Positions 55,066-64,000 of a DNA stretch of 64,000 nt are shown here, piece after piece; within the stretch, counting starts at the first letter, position 1; every line of letters starts with the position of its first letter. Below the pieces are notes generated by a model that made no database searches, was not told where the DNA came from, and saw only the letters and a list, made by a program, of their open reading frames with translations. The DNA comes from Allochromatium tepidum. Its GTDB lineage: Bacteria > Pseudomonadota > Gammaproteobacteria > Chromatiales > Chromatiaceae. The translations under genes were made by a program, and so were the position numbers. Location of the stretch: NCBI RefSeq assembly GCF_018409545.1, contig NZ_AP024563.1:2626001-2690000 (forward strand). The letters are read 5' to 3'.

Positions 55066-56133
55066 TCACCAGGTCGAACTGACGCGCGTCCCGTCCGGAG
55101 CGTCCTTGCGCGAACGGATCGCCTGGGCGAGCTGATGCACGGCCATGGCGTAATAGGTGCTGTGATTGTAGCGTGTAATCACGTAGAAGTTCTTGAGTCC
55201 CAGCCAGTATTCATAGCCGCCCTGGGCGTCGAGTTCGAGCAGGCTGACGGTGCCGGTACGACCGAGCGCGCGCGTGGGCTTGATGCCGCGTCCGGCAAGC
55301 TCGTTCAAGCCGTAGCTGGTGTTGAAGCCGCTCTTCAGCGCTCGCGCGGCCGCCGGTGATTCGACGCTCGCACGCACGGCCACCGCCTCGCCCGGCTGCC
55401 AGCCGTGGTGGCGGAAATAGTTGGCCACGCTGCCGATGGCGTCGGCCGGATTCCAGAGGTCGCGATGGCCGTCGCCATCGTGATCGACCGCATGATCGCG
55501 GAAGCTCGACGGCATGAACTGCCCCAGCCCCATGGCGCCGGCGAAGGAACCGCGCGGTGCGAAGGGATCGATGTTCTCCTCGCGCGCCATGATCAGGAAA
55601 TTCTCCAGCTCGCCGGTGAAATACTCGGCGCGACGCGGATAGGCGAAGGCGAGCGTGGCCAGGGCATCGATGATGCGCGTCTTGCCGGTGAAGCCGCCGT
55701 AGCGCGTCTCCACGCCGATGATGGCGACGATGTATTCGGGCGGAACGCCATAGTGCGCGGCGGCACGATCGAGCGCCGCCTCGTTGCGACGCCAGAAGGC
55801 CACGCCGTTGTTGATGGAGTCCTCGCCGAGGAACTTGGCCCGATAGCGCGTCCAGGCCCCGGTCGGGCCGGTGCTCTTACTTGGCGCCTGCTGGTCCATC
55901 AGATCGATGATGGACTGCTGACGCCGTGCACCCGAAAGGATCGCCGCCGTGCGCTCAGGTGAATAGCCATGCTGGCGCATACGCGCGATGAAAGCGTCGA
56001 CGCCGGGCGCACCGGCAAAGTCACCGCTGACCGGGACGTGCATGGCGTTATAGGCGCCATCGTCGCGCGTCGACGACGTACCGCAACCGACCAGCAGCAG
56101 CGCCAGCAAAGGGATGAATCTCAATATGGACAT
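55066..56133 (-). CDS. mltB: membrane-bound lytic murein transglycosylase B
   Basis: Outer-membrane lipoprotein that cleaves peptidoglycan. The 355 residues have a lipoprotein signal with lipobox LLVGC near residue 17. The catalytic glutamate is in IVAIIGVETRYGGFTGK, and GLGQFMPSSFRDHAVDHDGD is the family signature. ATG at 56133 (MSILRFIPLLALLL) was preferred over the upstream start since it gives a proper signal peptide. ridA lies immediately upstream. Confidence 0.93.
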   Translation of the reverse strand: MSILRFIPLLALLLVGCGTSSTRDDGAYNAMHVPVSGDFAGAPGVDAFIARMRQHGYSPERTAAILSGARRQQSIIDLMDQQAPSKSTGPTGAWTRYRAKFLGEDSINNGVAFWRRNEAALDRAAAHYGVPPEYIVAIIGVETRYGGFTGKTRIIDALATLAFAYPRRAEYFTGELENFLIMAREENIDPFAPRGSFAGAMGLGQFMPSSFRDHAVDHDGDGHRDLWNPADAIGSVANYFRHHGWQPGEAVAVRASVESPAAARALKSGFNTSYGLNELAGRGIKPTRALGRTGTVSLLELDAQGGYEYWLGLKNFYVITRYNHSTYYAMAVHQLAQAIRSRKDAPDGTRVSSTW

Positions 56134-56174
56134 GATGGAACGGCCTCCAGGCGCGCGGAACGACACAGGTATTT

Positions 56175-56558
56175 TCAATCGAGCACCAGGATGGCATCCA
56201 TTTCGACCTTGGCGCCCTTGGGCAGGGCCGCCACGCCGATGGCCGCACGCGCCGGATAGGGTTCCTGGAAATACTCGGCCATGATCTGATTGACCAAAGC
56301 GAAGTCGTTGAGGTCGGTGAGAAAGACATTGAGCTTGACGATATCGCTCAGATCGCCGCCGGCCGCCTGGGCGACCGCGCGCAGATTGTCGAAGACGCGC
56401 CGGATCTGGGCGCTCATGTCGCCCTCGATCAGTTCCATGGTCTCGGGCGCCAGCGGAATCTGGCCGGAGAGATAGACGGTCCGATCGACGCGGACGGCCT
56501 GTGAATAGGTGCCGATGGCGCGCGGTGCCTGATCGGTGCGGATGATCTGTTTGCTCAT
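56175..56558 (-). CDS. ridA: enamine/imine deaminase RidA
   Basis: Hydrolyses reactive 2-aminoacrylate-type enamines released by PLP enzymes. The 127 residues include [38 protein letters not shown] and [20 protein letters not shown] with the conserved arginine. The ATG at 56558 ([13 protein letters not shown]) is the family start. It is divergent from purC across 127 bases. Confidence 0.94.
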   Translation of the reverse strand: MSKQIIRTDQAPRAIGTYSQAVRVDRTVYLSGQIPLAPETMELIEGDMSAQIRRVFDNLRAVAQAAGGDLSDIVKLNVFLTDLNDFALVNQIMAEYFQEPYPARAAIGVAALPKGAKVEMDAILVLD

Positions 56559-56649
56559 AGTGTCGGTCTCTCTCCAGTCAGGGTCAGGACGCGAACAGCC
56601 GTTGCCGGCAGTATCGGCGGTTATTGGGCGCGGTATCGCCATGGCGGTT

Positions 56650-56655
56650 TATAAT
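56650..56655 (+). promoter_or_regulatory. TATAAT box before purC
   Basis: A consensus -10 box 31 bases before the purC ATG. The best -35 candidates (TTATTG or TTGGGC) are at poor spacing, so strength is uncertain. Confidence 0.4.
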
Positions 56656-56685
56656 CGCAGTCTTATCGATTCCGGATCAACCGCC

Positions 56686-57567
56686 ATGCCCGCTCTCTAT
56701 CAATCCAATCTGCCCCATCTCGAACTGATCGCGCGCGGCAAGGTCCGCGATCTCTATCGCATCGACGACGATCATCTGCTGGTCGTGGCCAGCGACCGGC
56801 TGTCGGCCTTCGACGTGGTGCTGCCCGATCCCATCCCCGGCAAGGGCGAGGTGCTGGCGCGGTTGTCGCGCTTCTGGTTCGCGCGCACGGCCGACATCAT
56901 CCCCAATCATCTCACCGACATTCCGGTGTCTTCGGTCGTGACCGATCCGCAGGCGCTGGCCGAACTCGGCGACCGTGCCATGGTGGTGCGCCGCTTCGAG
57001 CCGCTGCCGGTCGAGGCCATCGTGCGCGGCTATCTGATCGGCTCGGGCTGGAAGGACTATCAGGCCACGGGTTCGGTCTGCGGCATCGCCCTGCCGTCGG
57101 GTCTGCGTCAGGCCGACCGGCTGCCCGAGCCCATCTTCACGCCCTCGACCAAGGCCGAGCTGGGCGCGCACGACGAGAATGTCGATTTCGCCCACACGGT
57201 TAGGCTGATCGGTCGCGCGCTGGCCGAGCAGGTGCGTGATACCAGTCTGGCCATCTACCGGCGCTGCGCGGCCCATGCGCTGGAGCGCGGCCTCATCATC
57301 GCCGACACCAAGTTCGAGTTCGGACTCGACGACGACGGACGGCTGTATCTGATCGACGAGGCCCTGACGCCGGATTCGTCGCGCTTCTGGCCGGCCGACG
57401 ATTATCAGCCGGGCATGAGTCCGCCGAGCTTCGACAAGCAGTTCGTGCGCGACTATCTGGAGACGCTCGACTGGGACAAGACCCCGCCCGGTCCCAAACT
57501 GCCCCCGGAGATCATCGAGCGCACAGCGGCCAAATATCGCGAGGCCGAAGAACGGCTGACAGCCTGA
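56686..57567 (+). CDS. purC: phosphoribosylaminoimidazole-succinocarboxamide synthase
   Basis: Joins aspartate to CAIR in purine synthesis. The 293 residues are of the longer ADE1-like type. Segments [41 protein letters not shown] and [16 protein letters not shown] and [12 protein letters not shown] carry the ATP and substrate motifs. The ATG at 56686 ([17 protein letters not shown]) was chosen; an upstream in-frame ATG at 56536 reaches into the ridA gene. Confidence 0.96.
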   Translation: MPALYQSNLPHLELIARGKVRDLYRIDDDHLLVVASDRLSAFDVVLPDPIPGKGEVLARLSRFWFARTADIIPNHLTDIPVSSVVTDPQALAELGDRAMVVRRFEPLPVEAIVRGYLIGSGWKDYQATGSVCGIALPSGLRQADRLPEPIFTPSTKAELGAHDENVDFAHTVRLIGRALAEQVRDTSLAIYRRCAAHALERGLIIADTKFEFGLDDDGRLYLIDEALTPDSSRFWPADDYQPGMSPPSFDKQFVRDYLETLDWDKTPPGPKLPPEIIERTAAKYREAEERLTA

Positions 57568-57651
57568 GACCCGCCAACCTTCTAAGGAGCACGGCACCGT
57601 CGCTGTCCGGCGCCCGGCTCCACACACTTAAGTCGTACCTCTCAATCGACC

Positions 57652-60134
<2,483 letters not shown>

Positions 60135-60164
60135 CCGAACAGCTCCGGCGGTTCACGGCCAACC

Positions 60165-60749
60165 TCAAAGATCGAACGCCTCGGGCGCCGGCCAGTCGAT
60201 CCGTACTCCAGGCAGGGCGGCGACCTCGGTACGCCCGATCAATTCCAGCAGCTCGGGAGCACCGTAGCGGCCATCCTCGCCAAGGCGGTACAGCGTCAAC
60301 AGCCGGTCAACCGGATGGATGAGCCAGTATTCACGCACGCCATGGCGTTCATAGAGCGCGCGTTTGTGAATCTGATCCCTCGCCGCCGTCGCCGGGGAGA
60401 GGATTTCGATCACCCAGTCCGGCGCGCCCCGAGCGCCCTTGTCGTCTAGGCGCGTGCGATCGCAAAACACCGCGATATCCGGTTGCACCACGGTATCGAC
60501 CCGCTCGTCGGCCTCGTCGGTCTTGGGCAGACGTACATCGAAGGGCGCCACATAGAGACGGCAGCCTGTACCCTTGAGCTGCGGATGAATCTGGGCGACG
60601 CATTCGGTGATGAATTCCTGATGCAGGCGCGTCGGCGCCGGGCACATGGCGAAGGCTTCGCCATCGATCAGCTCCCAGCGCTCGTCCTCGGGCCAGCGGC
60701 AGTAATCGGCATAGGTGAATTGGCCTGTCTTTGCACCCAGTTGCGGCAT
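60165..60749 (-). CDS. Uma2 (DUF820) family protein, PD-(D/E)XK fold
   Basis: A 194-residue member of the Uma2 family, best known from cyanobacteria and common as scattered copies. Key residues are in VVQPDIAVFCDRT (Asp) and PDWVIEILSPATAARD (Glu), with the YADYCRWPEDERWELIDGEA N-terminus. Uma2 proteins have the fold of restriction nucleases; their function is not established. It is convergent with murU. Confidence 0.88.
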   Translation of the reverse strand: MPQLGAKTGQFTYADYCRWPEDERWELIDGEAFAMCPAPTRLHQEFITECVAQIHPQLKGTGCRLYVAPFDVRLPKTDEADERVDTVVQPDIAVFCDRTRLDDKGARGAPDWVIEILSPATAARDQIHKRALYERHGVREYWLIHPVDRLLTLYRLGEDGRYGAPELLELIGRTEVAALPGVRIDWPAPEAFDL

Positions 60750-60831
60750 CTCAAGCTCCTCAAGACGTATGAGTCTTCAGAAATTCCTCGAACGCATTGA
60801 CCGGTAAGGGACGCCATATCCTATGCGATCC

Positions 60832-61075
60832 GGGGGTAGTCCTGCAAAAAGTAGTGGGAACGCAGTACAATAAATCCCATGCCAATCAAAGAGCGAATAC
60901 GTAGCCATGATTTGTCCACGCTGTCATTCTTCCAAAGTGGTTAAAAACGGCAGTATTCATAACGGCAAGAGAAAATTTGCTTGTCAGGATTGCGGACGGC
61001 AATTTGTTGAAAAACCCGAAAACGAAATTTCACAGGAAAAAAAGATTTAGTTGATAAGCTCTTATTAGAACGGAT
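60832..61075 (+). mobile_element. 5' remnant of an IS1-family insertion sequence
   Basis: Low-GC block in GC-rich surroundings. An ATG at 60907 opens a 47-residue frame: ICPRCHSSKVVKNGSIHNGK then FACQDCGRQFVEKPE, a zinc ribbon as in the N-terminus of IS1-type InsA. It stops at 61050. A -1 shift at 61038-61044 continues as DLVDKLLLERI, the expected transposase sequence, before similarity stops near 61075. The left end is probably near GGGGGTAGTCCTGC at 60832. No right end or catalytic domain remains, so it is inactive. Confidence 0.75.
61038..61044 (+). other. A_AAA_AAG slippery heptamer, -1 frameshift site
   Basis: In the frame of the IS1-type ORF the codons read GAA AAA AAG. A -1 slip on this heptamer moves ribosomes into the DLVDKLLLER frame. 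IS1 elements make their transposase by -1 frameshifting, so this is likely the preserved programmed site. Confidence 0.6.
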
Positions 61076-61280
61076 CGTCGGCGCGCGCTATTTTCGGCTG
61101 GAGGATGGCGAATGGCGTCTGCGCCGCTGTCTCATGCCGTCCCATGCTCACCCGCGACGAGACCGTGATCCGCCAGGACTGTCTGTGCTATCTGATGGAG
61201 CGCTATCAGACACCGTCCGCCGCTTGGTAAGGGTTCAACAACGCCTTGGCTGTGGCGGTTCTTTCTCCCCCTTTCCCCAA
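61076..61280. other. GC-rich region after the IS remnant, no supported gene
   Basis: Several short frames cross this stretch. One reads ARYFRLEDGEWRLRRCLMPS and another, MLTRDETVIRQDCLCYLMER, ends YQTPSAAW at 61231. Both look like pieces of decayed genes; neither could be matched to a family. Nothing else was recognised before the hairpin at 61281. Confidence 0.35.
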
Positions 61281-61309
61281 CCCCTCTCCCGCGAGGGGAG
61301 AGGGGTTCA
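61281..61309. repeat. CCCCTCTCCC/GGGAGAGGGG palindromic repeat
   Basis: AACCCCTCTCCC and GGGGAGAGGGGTT form a stem of about twelve pairs with a GCGA loop. This is a common intergenic palindrome type in proteobacteria. It lies 26 bases past the lipA stop, where it might stop transcription from the right, though no T run follows. Confidence 0.6.
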
Positions 61310-61335
61310 GGCGGATACGTTCCGTCACTCAGGAT

Positions 61336-62310
61336 TCAGCGCACCAGATCACCGGCCTGCCGGTCGGCGTGATAGGACGAGCGCACCATGGCGCCGCTGG
61401 CCACATTGGAGAAACCCATGTCCTCACCGGCCCGGTGCAGGGCGTCGAACTCGTCCGGGGTCCAGTAGCGGCGCACCGGCAGATGATCGCGCGAGGGCTG
61501 GAGATACTGCCCGAGCGTGAGCATGTCGCAGTCGTGGGCGCGCAGATCGCGCATGACGTCGAGCACCTCGTCCTGGGTCTCACCGAGTCCGAGCATGATC
61601 CCGGATTTGGTCGGAACCGAAGGATGACGCGCTTTGAACGCCTGGAGCAGTGTTAGGGAACCGGCATAATCGGCCCCCGGACGCGCCTCGCGATAGAGAC
61701 GCGGGACGGTTTCGAGATTGTGATTGAAGACGTCCGGCACGGCTTCGCCCGCGAACTGATCAAGCGCCACCGACTCGCGACCGCGAAAATCCGGCACCAG
61801 GCATTCGAGCCGGGTATCTGGATTTCGTGCACGGATAGCACGCAGACAGTCGGCGAAGTGCCCTGCCCCGCCATCGCGCAGATCGTCGCGATCGACCGAG
61901 GTGATGACCACATAGCGCAATCCCAGGAGCGCGATCGACTCGGCCAGATGCGCCGGTTCGTCCGGGTCGGGCGGCTGAGGGCGACCGTGCGCGACGTCAC
62001 AGAAGGGACAGCGACGGGTGCAGACATCGCCCAGGATCATGAAGGTCGCCGTGCCATGCGCGAAGCACTCGCCCAGATTCGGACACTGAGCCTCTTCGCA
62101 GACGGTCGCCAGCTTGCTCTCGCGCAACAGCTTCTTGATCCGCGCCACGCCCGGACCGACAGGCGCACGCGCACGAATCCAACTCGGCTTGCGCAGCACA
62201 GGAGCATTGGTCTCGACCTTGATCGGGATGCGCGCGAGCTTGTCCCGGCCGCGCTGGTGGGTGTCGGGTGTGGCGCGTGAGGGCGCGTTCAGAGTATCCG
62301 GCGTTGACAT
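61336..62310 (-). CDS. lipA: lipoyl synthase
   Basis: Radical SAM enzyme that inserts two sulfurs into octanoyl groups on lipoate proteins. The 324 residues have the auxiliary cluster motif [12 protein letters not shown] and the radical SAM motif [10 protein letters not shown], then [20 protein letters not shown]. The ATG at 62310 gives [16 protein letters not shown]. lipB, often adjacent, is not present. Confidence 0.97.
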   Translation of the reverse strand: MSTPDTLNAPSRATPDTHQRGRDKLARIPIKVETNAPVLRKPSWIRARAPVGPGVARIKKLLRESKLATVCEEAQCPNLGECFAHGTATFMILGDVCTRRCPFCDVAHGRPQPPDPDEPAHLAESIALLGLRYVVITSVDRDDLRDGGAGHFADCLRAIRARNPDTRLECLVPDFRGRESVALDQFAGEAVPDVFNHNLETVPRLYREARPGADYAGSLTLLQAFKARHPSVPTKSGIMLGLGETQDEVLDVMRDLRAHDCDMLTLGQYLQPSRDHLPVRRYWTPDEFDALHRAGEDMGFSNVASGAMVRSSYHADRQAGDLVR

Positions 62311-62353
62311 GGCGTCCTGGTCGAGCGGCGGGGAGCCGCAAAAGCTGAGTAAA

Positions 62354-62926
62354 TCAGTCGCTCAGCATACGCTCGACGAGCAGCTTGAACCAGGGGGTGA
62401 ACCACTCGGGATGCCGGCGCAGGGCGCGCTTGATCGCCGGCACCGACATCCAGCGCCAGGCGCCGACCTCGGTCGGATCGGGACGCGGAGTCTCGGTATG
62501 GACGCCGTAGAAGACGTGCAGATATTCGTGCTCGATCAGCCCGCTCGCCTGATCCGCGGCCCGGTAGACGAACTCGGCGCGCTCGTTCAGCGGCACGCGG
62601 ATGCCGAACTCTTCCTTCAGCCGCCGACCGGCCGCCATCGGCGTGGTCTCGCCCGGACGCGGATGACCGCAGCAGGTGTTCGACCAGCGTGAGGCGAAGT
62701 GATACTTGCTGTCGGCCCGGCGCTGCAACAGCAGCTCGCCCTCGGCATTGAAGACCAGGATCGAGAAGGCACGATGCAGTTGGCCGAGTTCATGCGGTTC
62801 GAGCTTACCGGCGACACCGATAGGGCGATCCTGCTCGTCGACCAGGATCAACTTCTCGGCGGCATCGCGCTGGGCGGCACGCTCCAGATCACCCGCTGCC
62901 GGCAGGGGCACGATGTGAGCCGTCAA
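62354..62926 (-). CDS. idi: isopentenyl-diphosphate delta-isomerase, type 1
   Basis: Interconverts IPP and DMAPP for isoprenoids such as carotenoids, quinones and bacteriochlorophyll tails. The 190 residues have the NUDIX-like fold with [32 protein letters not shown] carrying the active Cys, and RRLKEEFGI, then [10 protein letters not shown]. The start is TTG in a TTGA overlap with the upstream RuBisCO-like gene, with GGAGGT five bases before it. This overlap indicates translational coupling. Confidence 0.93.
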   Translation of the reverse strand: MTAHIVPLPAAGDLERAAQRDAAEKLILVDEQDRPIGVAGKLEPHELGQLHRAFSILVFNAEGELLLQRRADSKYHFASRWSNTCCGHPRPGETTPMAAGRRLKEEFGIRVPLNERAEFVYRAADQASGLIEHEYLHVFYGVHTETPRPDPTEVGAWRWMSVPAIKRALRRHPEWFTPWFKLLVERMLSD

Positions 62927-64000
62927 CTGTCACCTCCAGCCGCATTCGCTTCGGAGGCCGGATCAGACGACTGAGGCGATGCAGCTTGATCATGCGCCGG
63001 CCTGCCGAAGGCCGCGATCGCCGCGCTCAGCTCGGGATGACGCTTGGCCCATTCCTCCAGCGTCTCGCCGGCGACGATCGCCTCCCAGGCCTGACGGATA
63101 CTGGCCGCCCCGGCACGCGGTCCCATCGGATGCCCGAAGACACCGCGTCCCGGCACGAAGCCGAAATCGACCGTGCCGAGCTTTTCATAGAGCGGACGCA
63201 GGGTACCGGCCCAATCGCTGCCGCCCGGAACCGGCAGACTCGGCTTGATCGGCCCCATGGGTTCGAGACAGGCCGTCGCACAGGCGCGCACCTCGTCATC
63301 CGTCATGTGCATGCGTGGCCCGAAGCCGGGCATGATGATGACGTCATAGCCCGCCAACCGTTGCAGCTTGGTGAAGACCCGCGTGTGGACACCGAAGCGT
63401 TCCAGCCGCGCAAAGGGTGCGATGAATGGAAAATGCGCCATCAGCGGCACCTGGGCGTGCTTGCGCAGCATCCGCACCGCGCTCAGCCCCGTCGGCATGG
63501 CATTGATCAGCAGCGCATTGGCACCGCGCGCGACGGCGCGATCATGCAGCTCGACCAGCCGATCGACCTCGTCGGTGATATTGGCCAGATAGATCTTGGG
63601 TACCCCCGTCGCGACCTCGGCCCGCCGCCGCGCTTCACCCAGAAGTTCGGCGCGCCGGTCGAGCGGGCACCAGTCGGTGTCGGTCAGCATCTCGTCATCC
63701 TTGGCAATATCGAGCCCGCCCAGCCAGCTTTCATAACCCAATTCGGCAAAGGCTTCGGGCGGAAGTCCGATATTGGGCTTGATGACGCCGAAGAAGATCG
63801 GCCGATCATGGACCTGCAACCGCTCGCGCAAGCCCGCGACGCCGAACTGAGGGCCTTGGAAGCAGGCCAGATAGGTCTCGGGAAACTCGATGTCGAGCAG
63901 CTTGACGATGGGCGCGCCGGGCGAGAAGAACGTCCCCTCGCCACAGATCGCACTCAGCAGGTTCGGCAGACGCGGGCCGAAATTGCCGTGCGGATGGGCG
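62923..64000 (-). CDS. RuBisCO-like protein, form IV type, C-terminal part
   Basis: The last 358 residues of a RuBisCO large-subunit homologue; about 75 N-terminal residues lie past the right edge. [10 protein letters not shown] keeps the carbamylated-lysine region and [20 protein letters not shown] keeps the phosphate-binding end. However, [11 protein letters not shown] has Asn where RuBisCO has the second catalytic Lys, and loop 6 reads GFGPRMHM in place of GKLEG. It therefore should not fix carbon. Form IV proteins of phototrophs are linked to sulfur metabolism or to enolase-type reactions; the function here is not shown. idi follows with a TTGA overlap. Confidence 0.9.
   Translation of the reverse strand, partial: AHPHGNFGPRLPNLLSAICGEGTFFSPGAPIVKLLDIEFPETYLACFQGPQFGVAGLRERLQVHDRPIFFGVIKPNIGLPPEAFAELGYESWLGGLDIAKDDEMLTDTDWCPLDRRAELLGEARRRAEVATGVPKIYLANITDEVDRLVELHDRAVARGANALLINAMPTGLSAVRMLRKHAQVPLMAHFPFIAPFARLERFGVHTRVFTKLQRLAGYDVIIMPGFGPRMHMTDDEVRACATACLEPMGPIKPSLPVPGGSDWAGTLRPLYEKLGTVDFGFVPGRGVFGHPMGPRAGAASIRQAWEAIVAGETLEEWAKRHPELSAAIAAFGRPAHDQAASPQSSDPASEANAAGGDS
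62932..62937 (-). promoter_or_regulatory. ribosome binding site for idi inside the RuBisCO-like gene
   Basis: GGAGGT on the minus strand lies five bases before the TTG start of idi, within the last codons of the upstream gene. It is the reason for choosing the TTG. Confidence 0.65.

Noticed and set aside
61145-61231. 28-residue frame MLTRDETVIRQDC...
   Set aside because: Too short and unmatched; described as part of a decayed region.

Overview
The window is high-GC DNA from a gammaproteobacterium. The best reading is a purple sulfur bacterium of the Chromatiaceae (Allochromatium or Thiocystis type); this is inferred from gene content, not from a marker gene. Pointers are a RuBisCO-like protein with changed active-site residues, hydrogenase maturation genes hypCDE, an ArsR repressor with the cysteine spacing of sulfide-responsive SqrR/BigR, and gammaproteobacterial gene order such as rlmH-maf-rng-yhdP-nit-tldD.

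Layout. 1-8.65 kb: glycogen genes glgB/glgC (divergent), thiS-thiG-trmB, a FetAB-type ABC pair, malate:quinone oxidoreductase, a NhaD antiporter and tRNA-Ser(CGA) with a clear promoter. 8.8-9.4 kb: a HigBA-like toxin-antitoxin pair whose toxin is frameshifted. 9.5-15.1 kb: a hexose-phosphate mutase, a large EF-hand membrane protein of unknown role, and pabB. 15.3-20.9 kb: a CZB-domain chemoreceptor, then on the minus strand a histidine kinase, a PAS-containing response regulator and the SqrR-like ArsR protein as an apparent operon, then a Bcp peroxiredoxin. 21 kb: a probable small RNA with its own terminator. 21.9-24.3 kb: hypC-hypD-hypE with overlapping junctions. 24.3-29.3 kb: two regulators, tatC, hisE, a hisA-hisI fusion and hisB. 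29.5-31.9 kb: an AT-rich restriction-modification island (C5 methyltransferase, Vsr, HNH nuclease) bordered by a nuclease remnant. 32-42.6 kb: gatB, then the tldD-nit-yhdP-rng-maf-rlmH block. 42.8-52.3 kb, plus strand: tatA-tatB, an RND efflux pair, and mprF-acvB. 52.3-64 kb: a second nuclease remnant, recG, mltB, ridA, purC, sulP-murU, a Uma2-family gene, an IS1-type remnant, lipA, idi and the 3' part of a RuBisCO-like gene.

How the genes relate. Several families are split in unusual ways. tatC lies with hisE and carries a FimV-like tail, while tatA-tatB are about 15.6 kb away. The his cluster has hisB, hisA-hisI and hisE but no hisH or hisF between them. gatB stands alone. Overlapping starts and stops (thiG/trmB, fetA/fetB, hypC/hypD/hypE, sulP/murU, RuBisCO-like gene/idi, kinase/regulator) suggest translational coupling.

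The most notable items are the HK-RR-ArsR operon with its possible link to sulfide, the homopolymer-dependent HisA-HisI fusion, the TatC-FimV chimera, the candidate small RNA near 21.0 kb, the frameshifted toxin, and the IS1 remnant that keeps a -1 frameshift site.
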